Of a DNA stretch of 64,000 nt, positions 29,610 through 42,013 are shown in pieces. The stretch covers positions 12,067,968 through 12,131,967 of the forward strand of contig CM055875.1 of NCBI GenBank assembly GCA_029582165.1, written 5' to 3'. The stretch is from Portulaca oleracea (taxonomy: Eukaryota; Streptophyta; Magnoliopsida; Caryophyllales; Portulacaceae). Every line of letters starts with the position of its first letter. Positions within the stretch are counted from its first letter, which is position 1. Under the pieces are notes generated by a model that saw only the letters and a list, made by a program, of their open reading frames with translations, searched no databases and was not told the origin of the DNA. A program made the translations under genes and the position numbers.

Positions 29610-32274
29610 TCTATGGTGGCTTTGAACAATCTTCTTGATCATGGTACTTATCATTTGACAAGACTATTTGTTGTGTCTTGCGAACATGAGTTTAGATTAT
29701 GTTTCTAACCATGTTAATGACAGGTGCTTGGTCAAATATTCGCTCAAGTGAGCTGAGTAAAATCAAGATTAATGAGAAACTTATCTGAGTAAAATCAAAA
29801 TTGACTTGTATGGCATTAAAATCCAGGCGCTCATGGAGATGGATTACTCAATGGACGACTGAATCATCACTCGATGTTGCCATGAGTCTATCATGATGGA
29901 CTCATCTCTACTGCCCTGAGATTTGAAGGCTTGCGGCGAAATGGATGCAAATATCCTTCACCAAAAAAGACATCAAATGAACATGCTTTGTTTCTTTTTT
30001 TAAAAAAAAAAAATCAAACGCAATAAAAAAATAATCTGACCGACAGATCGTTAAAATTCATTCGGGGAAAAAACGAGCATAATTTGCTCTGATACCACTG
30101 ATAGAAAAATAGGACTAACCTTTATGCGGAAGCGGAAGGATCGTTTATGTCGTTATCTGCCCACGAACATCATAAATGGTTTATAGTGGCTACTAGAGTC
30201 ACCGGTGAATTCACACCCTAAAACCCTAGCACAAAGATGGTTTGCTAGACATGGATAGATAGAGAGATTGAGAGTAGGGAGGCTACTGATCATCCATTAT
30301 CAATGTCTCTCTATCAACCTAATTTAGCCTAGCCTTATATATATATTGGCGGCTATTCCCTTAGGTTAAACCCTATTAGGTATCATGGCCCAATAGGTAT
30401 GGCCGTACATAAGGCCCAAATTTTAATAATAAACATGGATGCATTTGTTCAGGGGGAGTCTTCCCTTAATTGTTATTTTTATTTTTACTAAACCTCTTAG
30501 TGAAGACCGATTTAATTTCATTCGCCAAGAACTTGACATGATAAACATGGATGCATTTGTTGAGAGGGAGTCTTCTCTTAATTGTTAATAAATTGAACAT
30601 ATTATTTTATTTTATTTTTATTTTTTTCCTAATGTTAACTCTTGACAAATTAATTGTCATGATTTTTCATGTGGATTGATATGTAAAAGAATTTTTGAGC
30701 ACTTGAGTTGGAGTTAATTAATCAGTAATTCTCTCCCACTCAAATTCATATAGGAATCAGTTTGTAAAAAAAATCTTGCTTTTACAATAATCTTAATTTT
30801 CAATTGCCCAATTTCTTTTGCAGTTCTTTGCTTCATATTCTTTTAAATAAATGCCTTGTATGTATATACATTTAAGTTCTGTATTATAATGGCTTAGATG
30901 TCATTGAGTTAGACTTTTCTGGATTTGGATCTGGGTGTAAAGGGTTTTCAACTTGTTTGAGGTGGTGTGTACTCATGCTCTGCTGGTTGCCTAATTTATG
31001 GCTCAGCTTGATTTTTATAAAAGGGTCTATCGACCGCTAATTGTCAAAAAAAATGTATATACATTTAACTTCACTGACACCTTATTTTTTTTCGTATGTG
31101 TACATGGACATTTCTCTTGTACGTGTAACTTCACTAGCAACAATATTGCTATAATATTTGTTGTACATGCTCATTTCCTTGTACGTGTAACTTATTATTT
31201 ACACATGGAGAAAGTTTCTTTTGATTCTTTTTAGATTTTCAATTGATTTCAAATCTTCTCTTTTTCCTTTTGGAGAATTTTAACTGATATACAATCTTCC
31301 ATCTTATTTTCTCTTCCTTATTATTCCTTCCTAAATCTCTTCCTTACCTAATTTTTTTTCTATATTATTCTTACCCCTTGTTTTAGCAATTACATTGATT
31401 CACTTTTTATTTATTTTTTCCCTTTGATTTTTTTCTTATTCCCACCTACAAAAGATTTTTGACCTCCTACCATCCTCCTTATAATCGTTCTTGACTCCTT
31501 TTTCAATTGTGTTATCCTTCATCTTCTTCCACCATCAATATTCCATCTTGGTCCAATGGAGTCCAACCAAAAATGTCCTATGACACCCACTATCTCCAAC
31601 CAACTCCAAAAAGCGCACAACGCGCATGTTCGTGAAACCAATCCCTCTTAATCCATTGTTGTCGGACTCTACACTGTTTCTCTCATCCACTCAACCAATC
31701 TTCGATCGTATCAACTGTATGAATGAGAAACTCTCTAAAATCCAAGAATTCTTGGATGTGATAGTGCCCAACCAAGCACTTATCATGTCAAAGCTAATAT
31801 CTTGTGAGTAAAGAATCTCTACACCTCCATTCTAAAATCAATGATTTAGTTGATGTTGCCTGCATTACACAAAAGTGTGCCTTTAAAGTCATTTACTTGT
31901 CCAAAGAAGACAAAGAAGTTGCCGAGCACACTATCCGACTTGTGACCAAGCCACACCGTGCTTATTAAAGCACTCAACCTTCCACCAAATCCTTCCCACG
32001 TCATTCTCCCAATATTTCCTTTTAGTTTCAATGAGTCTTTCCTAGTTTTTTTTTAAACATATTCCCATGTGAACTCACACATTTATTATCTATAATGTTC
32101 TATGAATCTATTGTTTAATAAGAGGATTTGGTTATACTTATTTTCGTTTAATTTGTGTCTCTTTCCCTTCATTTATATCTTTTTGATGCAATACAAAAAG
32201 GGGGAGAAAAATATAAATTTGATGATCTAAAGGTAAAACAATTCGGTTTTGTCTCACATCAAAAGGAGGGGGAT
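29610..32274. other. Copia 3' internal region, rearranged
   Basis: No long frame. It holds an LTR-like remnant (30086-30435), a roughly 110-bp tandem duplication (about 30428-30590) that repeats the end of the RNase H sequence and a purine-rich GGGGGAGTC, and two short frames near 31626-31966 that may be an eroded extra ORF: on the + strand NEKLSKIQEFLDVIVPN, then in another frame KESLHLHSKINDLVDV, both alpha-helical in look. 30600-31550 is AT-rich with nothing recognisable. Confidence 0.5.
30086..30435 (-). repeat. LTR remnant with Met-tRNA primer site, minus strand
   Basis: GCTCTGATACCA at 30086-30097 is a reverse-complement Met-tRNA primer site, followed by TGATAGAAAAATAGG, the likely 3' end of a minus-strand 5' LTR, running about 337 bp to AAACA at 30435. 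A TATA-like run is near 30340. There is no partner LTR and no clear target duplication. Confidence 0.5.
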
Positions 32275-32512
32275 TGTTGAGTTACTTTTAATATTATAAT
32301 TAATATTATTTTGATGGAATACAAAAAAAAATTAATTAAATAAATAAATATGGATCATAAATGGCAAGATTTGCTTGTAATAAACCCTTCAAGATTATAG
32401 TGAATATCAAATCTATAAAATTATAAATACAATATATTTGATTGATGCAAGATATAATTTATGAGAATTTTGAATAACATAGTTATATTATATCCACGTA
32501 CGTACCAACATT
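32275..32512 (+). repeat. Copia 3' LTR, left part
   Basis: Starts TGTTGAG right after the polypurine tract and is interrupted by a LINE at 32513. Confidence 0.65.
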
Positions 32513-32513
32513 A

Positions 32514-34060
32514 ATGATTGAATGGAGCTTCTTGAAAAGAGTTACGATTGACATGAATTTCCCGTTAACTTGGATAAATTGGATAATGGAATGTATTTCC
32601 ACTGTGTCCTATTCTATCTTGGTAAATGATCAACCTTCGGGGCTTATTAAGCCAACAAGAGGCCTTAGACAAGGAGATCATTTGTCCCCTTATCTATTTC
32701 TTTTGTGCATGGAAGTTCTTTCTCAGTTTTTGGTTGATCAAAGTAAAATTAAAAAGAATGGGATAGGTGTTAAAATCTGTCAAAAAGGGCTTACCATTCC
32801 CTGTTTATTTTTTGCGGATGATAGCTTACTTTTTTGCAAAGGATCAGATACCGGTTGTAAAAATCTTAAAGATACACTTGACAGATTTTGTGCCCTTTCT
32901 GGCCAATTGGTTAACTTTCACAAGTCCTCCTTAATTTGCTCAAGAGGAGCTTCTCGAAGGCTTGTTGATAAGGCAAAAGGATTCTTTAATATTCCTATTA
33001 AAGAATCCCTTGGTAAGTACTTAGACTGCCCTTCTATAGATGGTAGAAGGAAAAAGGAAATCTTTTCCCCCCTTTTGGAACGAGTATCTTATAAACTCTC
33101 AAATTGGAAAGCAAACTCTCTTTCAAGAGCTAAAAGAGCAGTCCTGATACAGTCTAACCTGGAAGCTACCCCGGCTCATCTAATGCAATGCTTTCTTTTG
33201 CCGAAAGCCACTTGTGAAAACCTTGATAGAATCCATAGGAATTTCTATTGGAAAGCCTCTATGGAAAAAGGAATGCCTATGATTTCATGGGATAAAGTCT
33301 GTAGACCAAAGGACCAAGGAGATTTAGGATTGAGAAAGACACATGCAGTAAAACTTAGCCTTCCAATGTAAATTAGTGTGGAAGATCATGCATGATAATA
33401 ATAATCTTTGGGTATCGCAAATGAGAACTAAATATAATTATCATGGGAAAGGTATTTTCATGAACCCCAAGCAGTCGGATTCTTGGGTCTGGAAAAATTT
33501 GTGCAAAGCCTTTAAATTTTGCAAAAAGGGTTTCAGGTGGAAAGTCGGAAACGGGAAAAAAAATAGATTTTTGGAATGATAGCTGGTGCCATCATCTTCC
33601 TCTAGTAGACTTGGTTAACCATCCCCCTAACCAGGCGTATCAGGTAGTTAAAGTGGAAGAATTTATTCTTCACAATTGCTGGAATCGGGAGAAGCTTGAC
33701 AGCATTCTCCCGAGGGATCTAGTTAACTTGGTAGTCCAAACTCCTATTTCTCTTTTTAATGAGGAAGATGAGTTATGTTGGGGGCTGACTGGTAGTGGAC
33801 ACTTTAGTACAAAATCAGCAACCTGGCTCTATCACGAGACGACTAACAACCAGAAATTGGCAGGTCGTTGGATTTGGAAGTTGGATATCCAACCAAAACT
33901 GAAAGAATTTATTTGGCGAGTTTATCTAAATGGACTTCCTCTAAGAGGAAATCTATTTAAAAGAGGGGCTGCGGATGATCCTTCGTGTCCTATTTGTATG
34001 ACTGAAATAGAAACGGATAATCACCTCTTGAGCCAGTGCTTTTTTGTAAAGAAGGTGTGA
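32514..34060 (+). pseudogene. LINE RT and RVT zinc-binding region
   Basis: The frame 32514-33371 starts within RT. It shows TRGLRQGDHLSPYLF (the usual Pro is His), FADDSLLF (catalytic Asp-Asp) and LGKYLDCPS. After a frameshift near 33365, LWVSQMRTKY continues; another break near 33575 leads to the zinc-binding region at 33611-34060 with SATWLYHE, RWIWKLDIQPKLKEFIWR and DPSCPICMTEIETDNHLLSQC. A TGA at 34058-34060 replaces the usual Trp. The endonuclease and ORF1 are absent through 5' truncation. Confidence 0.85.
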
Positions 34061-34877
34061 GATTTGGCCAAAACCCATAGTTGGCTGGCCGCAGCTGTTG
34101 CATGGTCGTTTGATAACGCAGGTTCAACTTTTCTCAACACTCTTAGAAATTCTTTCCCTCCAAATGAATTTCTAAGAGCCATCCACCTTATTTGGAGCAT
34201 CTGGAAGGAGCGCAACGATTGTACTTTCAATAAATCCTTATTCAACTCTAAAAGGGTCATCATCCGTGCAAAAAAAGAATTTTGCAGAATGGCGTGCCAG
34301 AAGAAGATTCTTGTATCATGAATATACTCCGGCATGGCCTACCAAGAAGAAGATGATAAAGCGTAATCCAGTTCGGTGGGAATCCCCAAACCCTAGTTGG
34401 TTCAAACTCAATTTTGATGGGTCTCAAACAAACCAGGGGAAAGCAATTGGGTTTGTTGTTCGCGACTATTGTGGGAGTGTCCATTCAACTGGAGCAGGAC
34501 AAGTTCATTCACAATCTATCCTAGTGACCGAAGCTCTAGCTTTACAAAGGGGATTGCAACATGCTATTCAAGCAGGATTATCAAAAGTGAAAATTGAAGG
34601 AGACAGCCTAGTCCTTATCCAAGCAGTTGTTGGATCAATTCAGATACCGTGGAAAATTGATATGATTGTTAGAGATATCAAGTTACTCTTAACCACCCTT
34701 GAAGATTATAGCCTCAAACACATCTATCGTGAAACAAATTTGGCAGCAGATTGGATGGCCAACTTTGGTCATAATTTTCCTTCTTTTTCTTTTTGGTTTT
34801 CCCACCACCCCTCTTCCTTCTCTTCTATTGTATTAGCTGATATCTCAGGTCGATACCTTGACAGAAGGGTCCCCTGA
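34061..34877 (+). pseudogene. LINE C-terminal RNase H
   Basis: After IHLIWSIWKERNDCTF and a frameshift near 34280, a 203-codon stretch ends at 34877 and contains WFKLNFDGSQTNQGKAIG, VTEALALQRGL, VKIEGDSLVLIQ and ETNLAADWMANFG. These are the D-E-D-D blocks of the archaea-like RNase H that plant L1 elements acquired. All acidic residues are visible, so this domain may still have been functional at insertion. Confidence 0.85.
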
Positions 34878-34925
34878 GAAGGTTATTCTTGTAACCGTTT
34901 TTTACCCAGTGGAAAAAAAATGATT

Positions 34926-35673
34926 GGGTTATTTAGGCTCTAGTGTTGGGCTTAAAAAGTTGATTACAATGAGTTTTTTTTTTTTTAAATTCTTAAGTGT
35001 TGTCATCAACCAAACCCCTTTGACCAAGCTTTTATTTTTTATTTAAATTTGGTAAAAGCAGTATAGGCCTGCAGTGTTATTAATGCGATGTGACGTGATT
35101 AATAAAGATTTTTTTTTTGGTTGTGAAAAATAGTCTGTTTATGGTGAACCTGGAAAATGTTATGTTAACCTACACTTTGTTGGGTTAACTGTAGTATGTT
35201 CGCGGGTTAATGTTCACCAACAACAGAAGTAAAAGTACACATTAAACATACGTTTTATTTGAAAATTTTTGTTGCATAGTGTGAAACCAATGTGAATCAA
35301 ACATATTTCATATTGTTTTGGGGTTAGGGTTTAGTGTCTGAATGAACCCCCGTTGATTGCAAGGTCAGAAAATGAAATGTTATGCAATTTCGTTTATGAT
35401 GAACCTAGAAAATGTTCATGTTAACTCACACCTTGTTGGGTTAACTATAGTATGTTTGCGGGTTAACATTCACCAACAACAGAAGTGGAAGTACACATTA
35501 AATATTCATTTCTAATCATTGCACTTACACAATAGCTTTGAGCCCTATAAGAAGTACCTAACTGTAAAGATTTTTTGGTCAAATGGGGGTTTGATTGATG
35601 GCAACCCCTAAGACTTAAAAAAACACTTCAACGTAATGATTTCTTAAGTCTAACACCAGAGCCTAAGTAACCC
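34926..35673. mobile_element. MULE-like foldback element
   Basis: 748 bp with imperfect terminal inverted repeats of about 110 bp (GGGTTATTTAGGCTCTAGTG at left; the right end reads GGGTTACTTAGGCTCTGGTG on the other strand). The flanking 9-mers AAAATGATT and TTAATGATT match at 7 of 9. Inside is a roughly 115-bp direct repeat (about 35138-35252 and 35392-35507). No coding capacity. The GGG start and 9-bp duplication suggest Mutator-like origin. Confidence 0.75.
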
Positions 35674-35682
35674 TTAATGATT

Positions 35683-36496
35683 ATAGTGAATATCAATATT
35701 AATGATTATCCACGTACGTACCAAATTAGGGATATCAACATTAATGACCTTGTACGCGATTCCCTCTTTCAATATTAATGATCTTGTGATTCCCTCGTTC
35801 AATATTAATGATGATTAATGAAAGTATAAGGGTGTGGGTGAGATTTGCAAATCATATGACAATCCCATAGAAGATTACCCAATGTACTACCACATATCAC
35901 GTGCCAACTTCCATTACTTACCAAATTTTTAGATATTAATTCTCATGGTTTATTCCATGCATATTATAGTTTGATTAATCTTTGACATTATATCAAATAG
36001 GTGGAATGTGGAAGAACTTCTATAATCATATCTTGATATCAAGAGAATCAAGAAGATCATATATATCCATCCTTATGAGGATTATGTTGTGAACTTGTGA
36101 TTGATCAAGATTTGTCCAAATTTTGTTCATTGCTACTTCGGCTACTCGCACTATAAATACAAGGAGTCTTGATCATTGAAGAACACAAGATACAAATATA
36201 CTTCTCTCTTGAGCATCATTGTTTCCTACTATCATTTGTGTGATATATCACAAAAATATTGTATTACTTTTCCCTTCGTTAATTGAGCCAAGAGTATTAG
36301 GGTGAGGACTAGGAGTTAAGAGGTTGACTCCTCCAACACTTAATTGAGAGGTGAAGTTAAGTGGTGGGTTAGATCTTGAGAGTAGTGGAGGCTATAAGAT
36401 TGTCTACAGTTCATCCTAAGAGTTCAAGATTCAATCTAGAGTTGGAGAACTCTAGGTGGTGACGTATTCCGATATTCGAATTCAGAGGAACATGGT
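35683..36496 (+). repeat. Copia 3' LTR, middle part
   Basis: Resumes with ATAGTGAATATCAA and CCACGTACGTACCA, text also present at the end of the left part, so part of the LTR is duplicated around the insertions. CTATAAATACAAGG near 36151 is a good TATA box. Confidence 0.6.
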
Positions 36497-39400
36497 TGTA
36501 ACACCCCCAGTGTATTAATCATCAGATTAAGCTAATGACTCACTTAACTTAATGATTACTGCAGCGGAAATACTCACCTGAGGGCATTACCGCCATCCAT
36601 CAATGATGGACAAGGCTATACTACACCCCGACACAAAACCAAAGCATAAATAATCTTAACATACAACCCATAATCATGACTTAAACTTTAGACAAACACT
36701 TAAACCCACAACAAAGCAACCCCAAGAAATCATACAATCCACAAAACAACCAAAATCTCTACTGTTCCTGATGAGAAGTCTCCAATTCACCTTGGATTTC
36801 CTTAGGGAGCTTTCGAACCTCGTCCGTCCAGGACTTTACCCTTTCCTTTTGCCGGGTTTCCTAAAAAAAAGAAACAAACTTTGAAGAAAGAGATTAACTC
36901 AGTACACATACCCCTTTTTATAAAGAAAACGCTTAAAAGTCACTTACTTACTTTAGCGTGATTCCATTAAATTTACAAAAATAGAGAAAAAGGAGAAATA
37001 AACATTAAGTAGAGTATACTTACAAAACATAACCATACTTAACCCTTTCAAGCAAACTGAACCCCATTGGAAACCAAAACGTGAGTTTCTTACTTTAATC
37101 ACACTTGAACATAGCATGCTATAAAGGAGGAAATCTTGACATGAACACTTAACTTAAACGTGCGTGGAAAAAAGAAACGAAACAAAGAATCACACTTGTG
37201 AGACTTGGAGAGAAAACCTTTAAAACTTATCTTTAACTTAAGACTGTAGAACTTAACTTTAATTCGACACATGGTTGTCTTTAATACTTATAAGAAGGTC
37301 CCCTACTTGCGATCATCGGCTAAGCCTTCGTATGCGCATACCCGGACCGATCGGAAGATCCGAATGGTGGATAAATATCCTATACTGGCCAGATTTCCAT
37401 GCTGTGCACTCAAGGGACTATATACATATTTTTCCCTGGTGTGCATTAATGCACGAATAACATGGTGTCCACTTAGGCACGATTAACACGGTGTGCTCTA
37501 AGCCACGAGTTCCCTGGTGTGCTTTAAGGCACGATTAAACATGGGCGGGGCTTTTATTAACTCTCGAAAACTCGAAAACCTTAACCTTGAAACCTTGTTA
37601 CAAATAGACTTTGTACCAATTTATTCGTAACCTAAAGTTATCCCTGACATCCTCTGGACAAAGGCTGCACTTGTAAAGAAGTTCCAACATGAAGTGTCCT
37701 TGATACTCAAAGTAATGATTTAACAAAAGATTTTCTAACTTAAAGTATGCATAGCATAAGCTCTCAAAGTAAGCTGAAAATAACTTAATTATTCGACCGT
37801 GATATTTGAAACCATAAGAACTTGCGTAAATTTTTGAACATAAGACATAATAGGTTGCATATAAACATGAATGGTAAAATAACATATCGAACTTGGCATA
37901 AAAAAGGGTAATTCACAGTAATATGCATAAAATATCAAAAGATAATCGTACTGATGCTTTAAAATCACACTGCGAATGAGCGGGGACTTGAGCGCAATGA
38001 GTGCAGCGATCTCTTGAAAGGTCTTAAAAAGGGAAAAGAATCATGAATTAGGATTTAACTTAGGTGGAGGTATTGAAAAGTAACTCAACGAATTTTTTAA
38101 GGGCTCGACAAAGAACTTGGTTTTCTACGGTGCGCTCATAAGACCATAACTTCTCCCACAAGTATCGTATCATGGCATAAAAGGACTTTCCGGAAAGCTC
38201 AGATTATAAAGTTCAACTTTTTAGCATGAAGGTCAAAAACATGGTTAAGGAGGACAAAAACTACCATCTTTACAAGCTACCCAAAAAATACCAATTTAAA
38301 CTTCACTTATTCCGAGTGGCGTAGCTCAAGCTATACTTATTGGTTCGGGGCGTGCAAGTTGTCTATGGAAAGCTTGTGATACATACTTTAACTTTTATTT
38401 TATCCACAAGCTGATTTGAGCGTGGAAAAAGGTCGAATTTTGGCCAAGAATATGGGCAGCCACAAAACACTTTCTAGGTAAACTCATATTATGAACCTCC
38501 GCTCGGGGACTCATAACTCTCACTCCCGATATCCTATGACCACACACTATATCTTTCTGGAAAGCTTAGATTGTGGCCTTTAATTTTCATGTTTAGCATT
38601 TAAATTAACAAGGACTCTAAACCCACGAAAAATACACATATTTGGACTAACTACAAAATATTTACAGCTTTGTGTCATTCTACGGTTTTGGCCATAACTC
38701 CCAATATACATATCGAAATGACGAGCTACAAAAACCGGGTGTTAGCTAACACCTTAAACTACCTAATCATGCCATAAAATAAATCAAAATCATATCCTAC
38801 ACTCTTTGGGAATTTCGAAGACCAACCAGCTTGCACAACCACTTAAAGAACCACTTGCATGCATGTTTAATCTCAAAGATCTACCTTAATCACTTCCCCC
38901 AAATCATAAATACAATTTTCAGGATTATAAACATAAAGAGACCATCATCCTTGACTAAATCTTGTACATGCAAAACACAACTCAACATAATTCAAGCTCC
39001 TAAACCATACACTCCATAATTCCAACATCAAACACCATAGAATTCAACCCCTTATTAATCTAATGTCATTCTAAGCACATGCACCCACATTTTTATTACA
39101 AACTTAATCTTCCATAGAGAATTAGACCTTCTAAACAACATGCATTTCACAATATAACATTATTCACACTTGTTCAACCATCTAAACACAAGTTCATCAC
39201 AAACTTACCCAATTCACACTTTTAGGACTGAGATTCCTTCAACCAACACCTCTTGAACTTAAGTATCACTTGATTAATATCTGAAAATAACACATGAAAA
39301 CCCCTAAAAATCATATTATAAGCATGTAAAACTCTTAATAGTGTAAGAATGGAGGATGGAGACAATTTCCATAAGGGGGAAAGGAGAGAAAAGATGAGAT

Positions 39401-40078
39401 GATGATGGAGGTGGGCCGACGGCCCGCGGCTGGCGGCGGCGCCGACTAGGCACGGCGGCGAGCAGGTAGGAGGTCGGGGAGGAAGACAGACGTATGAGAG
39501 AAAGAGAGAGCAAGAGTGAGAGGGAGAGCTAGGAGGAATTGTATTCAAAAGCTTAAAATTATCTAATAACACTCCTATTTATGAGCAAAAGCCCAACCCA
39601 AGGCCCCCCTCTCTTCCATTTGCCGATTGATATGGCCCAACTGATAAAATTTTATTAGTTTAAAACTCTCCTTATACTTATGTTTACATCTCCCTAATCC
39701 CAAATTACTTAAACTTGGTATATCGTAAAATATTATTGATAACCCACGGAATCCCAAATAAATATATCTATACCCCTTCTGATGTACTCTCATAATTAAA
39801 TCTTAAATTGACTTGGATAAAAGGAAGACCCGATAACTCGATCTTGGAAAAGAATACATAAACGATCATGATCACTATAAGTTAACAAAAGAGGTCCGTC
39901 AAGAAAAGAAATTTAGACTGATAAACTTGACGATCGTTGCACTGTTCAAGTCCTGCAAAACACACACTTGGTTAGAAAAGATGGAACACACGCTTTAATT
40001 ATTCGTAATTTATTCTTAACCTTGATTATCTAAACTAATTAATCCATATTAAAGGGTGGTTTTCTTTGGATTATTACA
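36497..40078 (-). repeat. Long solo LTR (chromovirus-like), minus strand
   Basis: 3582 bp; on the minus strand it starts TGTAATAATCC and ends GGGGGTGTTACA. Flanks ATGGT (36492-36496) and ATCGT (40079-40083) match at 4 of 5. The copia LTR text resumes on both sides, which supports the borders. A minus-strand TATA-like CATAAATAGG near 39577 is followed by a GC-rich leader frame (39572-39222). A GTGTTACA end is common in Tekay/Del-like LTRs; the lineage is an inference. No gag-pol remains. Confidence 0.65.
37436..37541 (+). repeat. Four tandem units inside the long solo LTR
   Basis: Units of about 27 bp based on CTGGTGTGCTTTAAGGCACG. Confidence 0.75.
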
Positions 40079-40083
40079 ATCGT

Positions 40084-40200
40084 TAACAACCACCGTGTTT
40101 TGTCTCCTTTATTTTCCGCTATTTATTTCCGCATTTTATTTTATTTAATTTTTTTTGTGATCACCCTATTACCCCCTCCAGGGTAATCTTATTTTTCAAT
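40084..40200 (+). repeat. Copia 3' LTR, right end
   Basis: AACCACCGTGTTTTGTC and TTTTCCGCTATTTATTTCCG are typical of the downstream part of copia LTRs. The exact end, near TTTTTCAATA, is uncertain. Confidence 0.5.
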
Positions 40201-42013
40201 AACCCACGGGATGACGAACCGGCTACTCAGAATGGTGCATTTACACCGATTTGAGCCTTAGTCACCACACCCACCCATGCCTCACTCTACGAGGTCTGCA
40301 CTCGAGCCCCCAAGAGCAACGTCCCACACATTTGAGTTGAGTTGAATTTATACAACGAAAATGCCCCAGGGCGATACATGAGCCGATAAGCCTTTATCCA
40401 ACCATAAACCCTTTTCTACATGCACGAGATTACACATGCATCATCACATGTGAAAGACCTAGCCTAAAGCATTCACAAGTTCTACGTATAAAAATGCCAA
40501 AACATTAGCCATGCATTCCATGCATGGGCTACATAGAAGATACATGCAAAGAAGCTACAAGAAGTCTCAGGATCGAACTCTCACAATGACACTAATTCAC
40601 TCAAGAAGTGAGCTAAATATGCATGCACCGTCCAAGTGTGGACAAGGCATTTTCGCACATGCATATTTCACACCCATACCATCCAAGAATGCATGGACGA
40701 AGATAGATACATTCTCCCCCCCCCCCCCCCATCCTTTCTCCTTAAGGTCGACCGACCTTTAACGAGTTCACACCCAGGTTTATTTCCACACCATTGCCGA
40801 CCACCAAGGTTCATGATTCATTCCCCCCTTGTAGTTCGATCGGCTCTTAACGATGACTCCTATGTTGGACGAATTCATGCACGTTCAAGCATCCTAGAGC
40901 CTATAAATACTTCCTAACTCGAAGCCAAATACACCAACTCATTCCCTGCATCATTCCCTCTCATATCCTCTCTACACTCTTCATTCTTTCACTCACTTCA
41001 CTCTATTCTTTTAATCTCCATTTATTATCCTAGAGACGTAGTCTAGGCTGCGGACGATCCTTCATATAGTTGAATCACGAATGCGAGCCCAACTTGGAGT
41101 TCTTATTCTTCCTGTACAAACATTGCCTCCTCAGGAATTGACCTCGACACTGACTACCCGATCCACGTATGACCTACTGTAGGCTCGACGCCTACATGGT
41201 GACTCATGACTTGTCCTACTCACGCTTAGGTTTCCATGTTGACGCGCTAGTCCTACATGATCCTGGGACAAGTGTTGGACATATGCACATTTACAACAAC
41301 GAAGGGGTGAACCAATCATCAAACCCCCACTAGATCAATTCATGCTGGGTTGAGTGAGCCTTTCAAACTCAGAACAAATTTAGGATCGAATAAAAGGTTC
41401 AAAATAGAGATAGACGCTATACACACTTGACAAATACGAACGTCGAACGGTGGAACCAGCCATCAAATGCCCATTGGATCGAGTTATATCGGGCCTGTGC
41501 AGCCCTTCGAACTCAGAAGCAGAGATTTTGGGTAAAGGGTTGAATGAAAGGTTTAGGACGGAGTCAGACTTGATACATAAATGAATACCACAAAGGACCA
41601 ATGAGAATCAAGAAGATTCCCCCTCCCCCCTCTCCACTGAATATTTCCTTTCCATAATATAACCAGTAAACTACATTTGAACTTGCAGAGGCCTAGATAG
41701 AGGCTCATCATAGCGTCCAAGTTTCTTTACTGCTTATATTACTTCGGGGTTAGACCATGGATAGTCTTTATAAGTCTCAGTAGGCAAGAGTAGCACCAAA
41801 AGGATCCTAAAGTCCAATCTAGTTCAAAAGCCAAGCAAGGTAAACATAGCAAACAATTATACATGATTATTCACATAGCATGCGCATGCACAAATTGGCT
41901 AAACGGGGTTTCAAAGCGAGGTTCCCATACGTCGCCCCTTTGCATCCTTAATCATAGTTTATGCCAAGAATGTCAAGCAAGTTGCCCTTTGGCTTCTTAA
42001 ATAGGGTACTGCA
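40201..42013. other. Unassigned region, LTR-like promoter and repeats
   Basis: No gene recognised. CTATAAATACTTCC near 40900 followed by a pyrimidine-rich leader looks like an LTR or promoter on the + strand. Two diverged copies of a roughly 105-bp unit (AACCAATCATCAAACCCCCA near 41311; AACCAGCCATCAAATGCCCA near 41454) suggest old repeat DNA. A C homopolymer is at about 40718-40731. Confidence 0.4.

Larger units (their letters stand above)
32513..34920 (+). mobile_element. 5'-truncated L1-type LINE with RNase H
   Basis: Starts inside RT and ends in a short A run (34913-34920) after the RNase H frame. The sequence AATGATTG occurs just before the 5' junction (32507-32514 region) and again after the A run, consistent with a target duplication. 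Encoded order: RT, zinc-finger RVT region, RNase H. 5' truncation is the usual outcome of target-primed reverse transcription. Confidence 0.82.
27500..40200 (+). mobile_element. Ty1/copia element (Sirevirus-like), 5'-truncated, 3' LTR split by three insertions
   Basis: Integrase C-terminus, RT and RNase H lie at about 27500-29609. A 2.7-kb region follows, then two polypurine tracts (AAAAAGGGGGAG near 32198, AAAAGGAGGGGG near 32261) and a 3' LTR starting TGTTGAG at 32275. The LTR continues at about 35683-36496 (TATA box near 36154) and 40084 to about 40200, the gaps being a LINE, a foldback element and a solo LTR. A long region between pol and LTR and multiple polypurine tracts are Sirevirus traits; the subgroup is an inference. 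Confidence 0.7.

Noticed and set aside
30086..30097. tRNA gene fragment
   Set aside because: The 12-bp match is a primer-binding site next to an LTR-like end; no cloverleaf can be formed.
39222..39572. Stand-alone host gene on the minus strand
   Set aside because: The frame lies in the leader region of a long solo LTR, is low-complexity Ser/Pro-rich and has no domain; noted only as part of the LTR.
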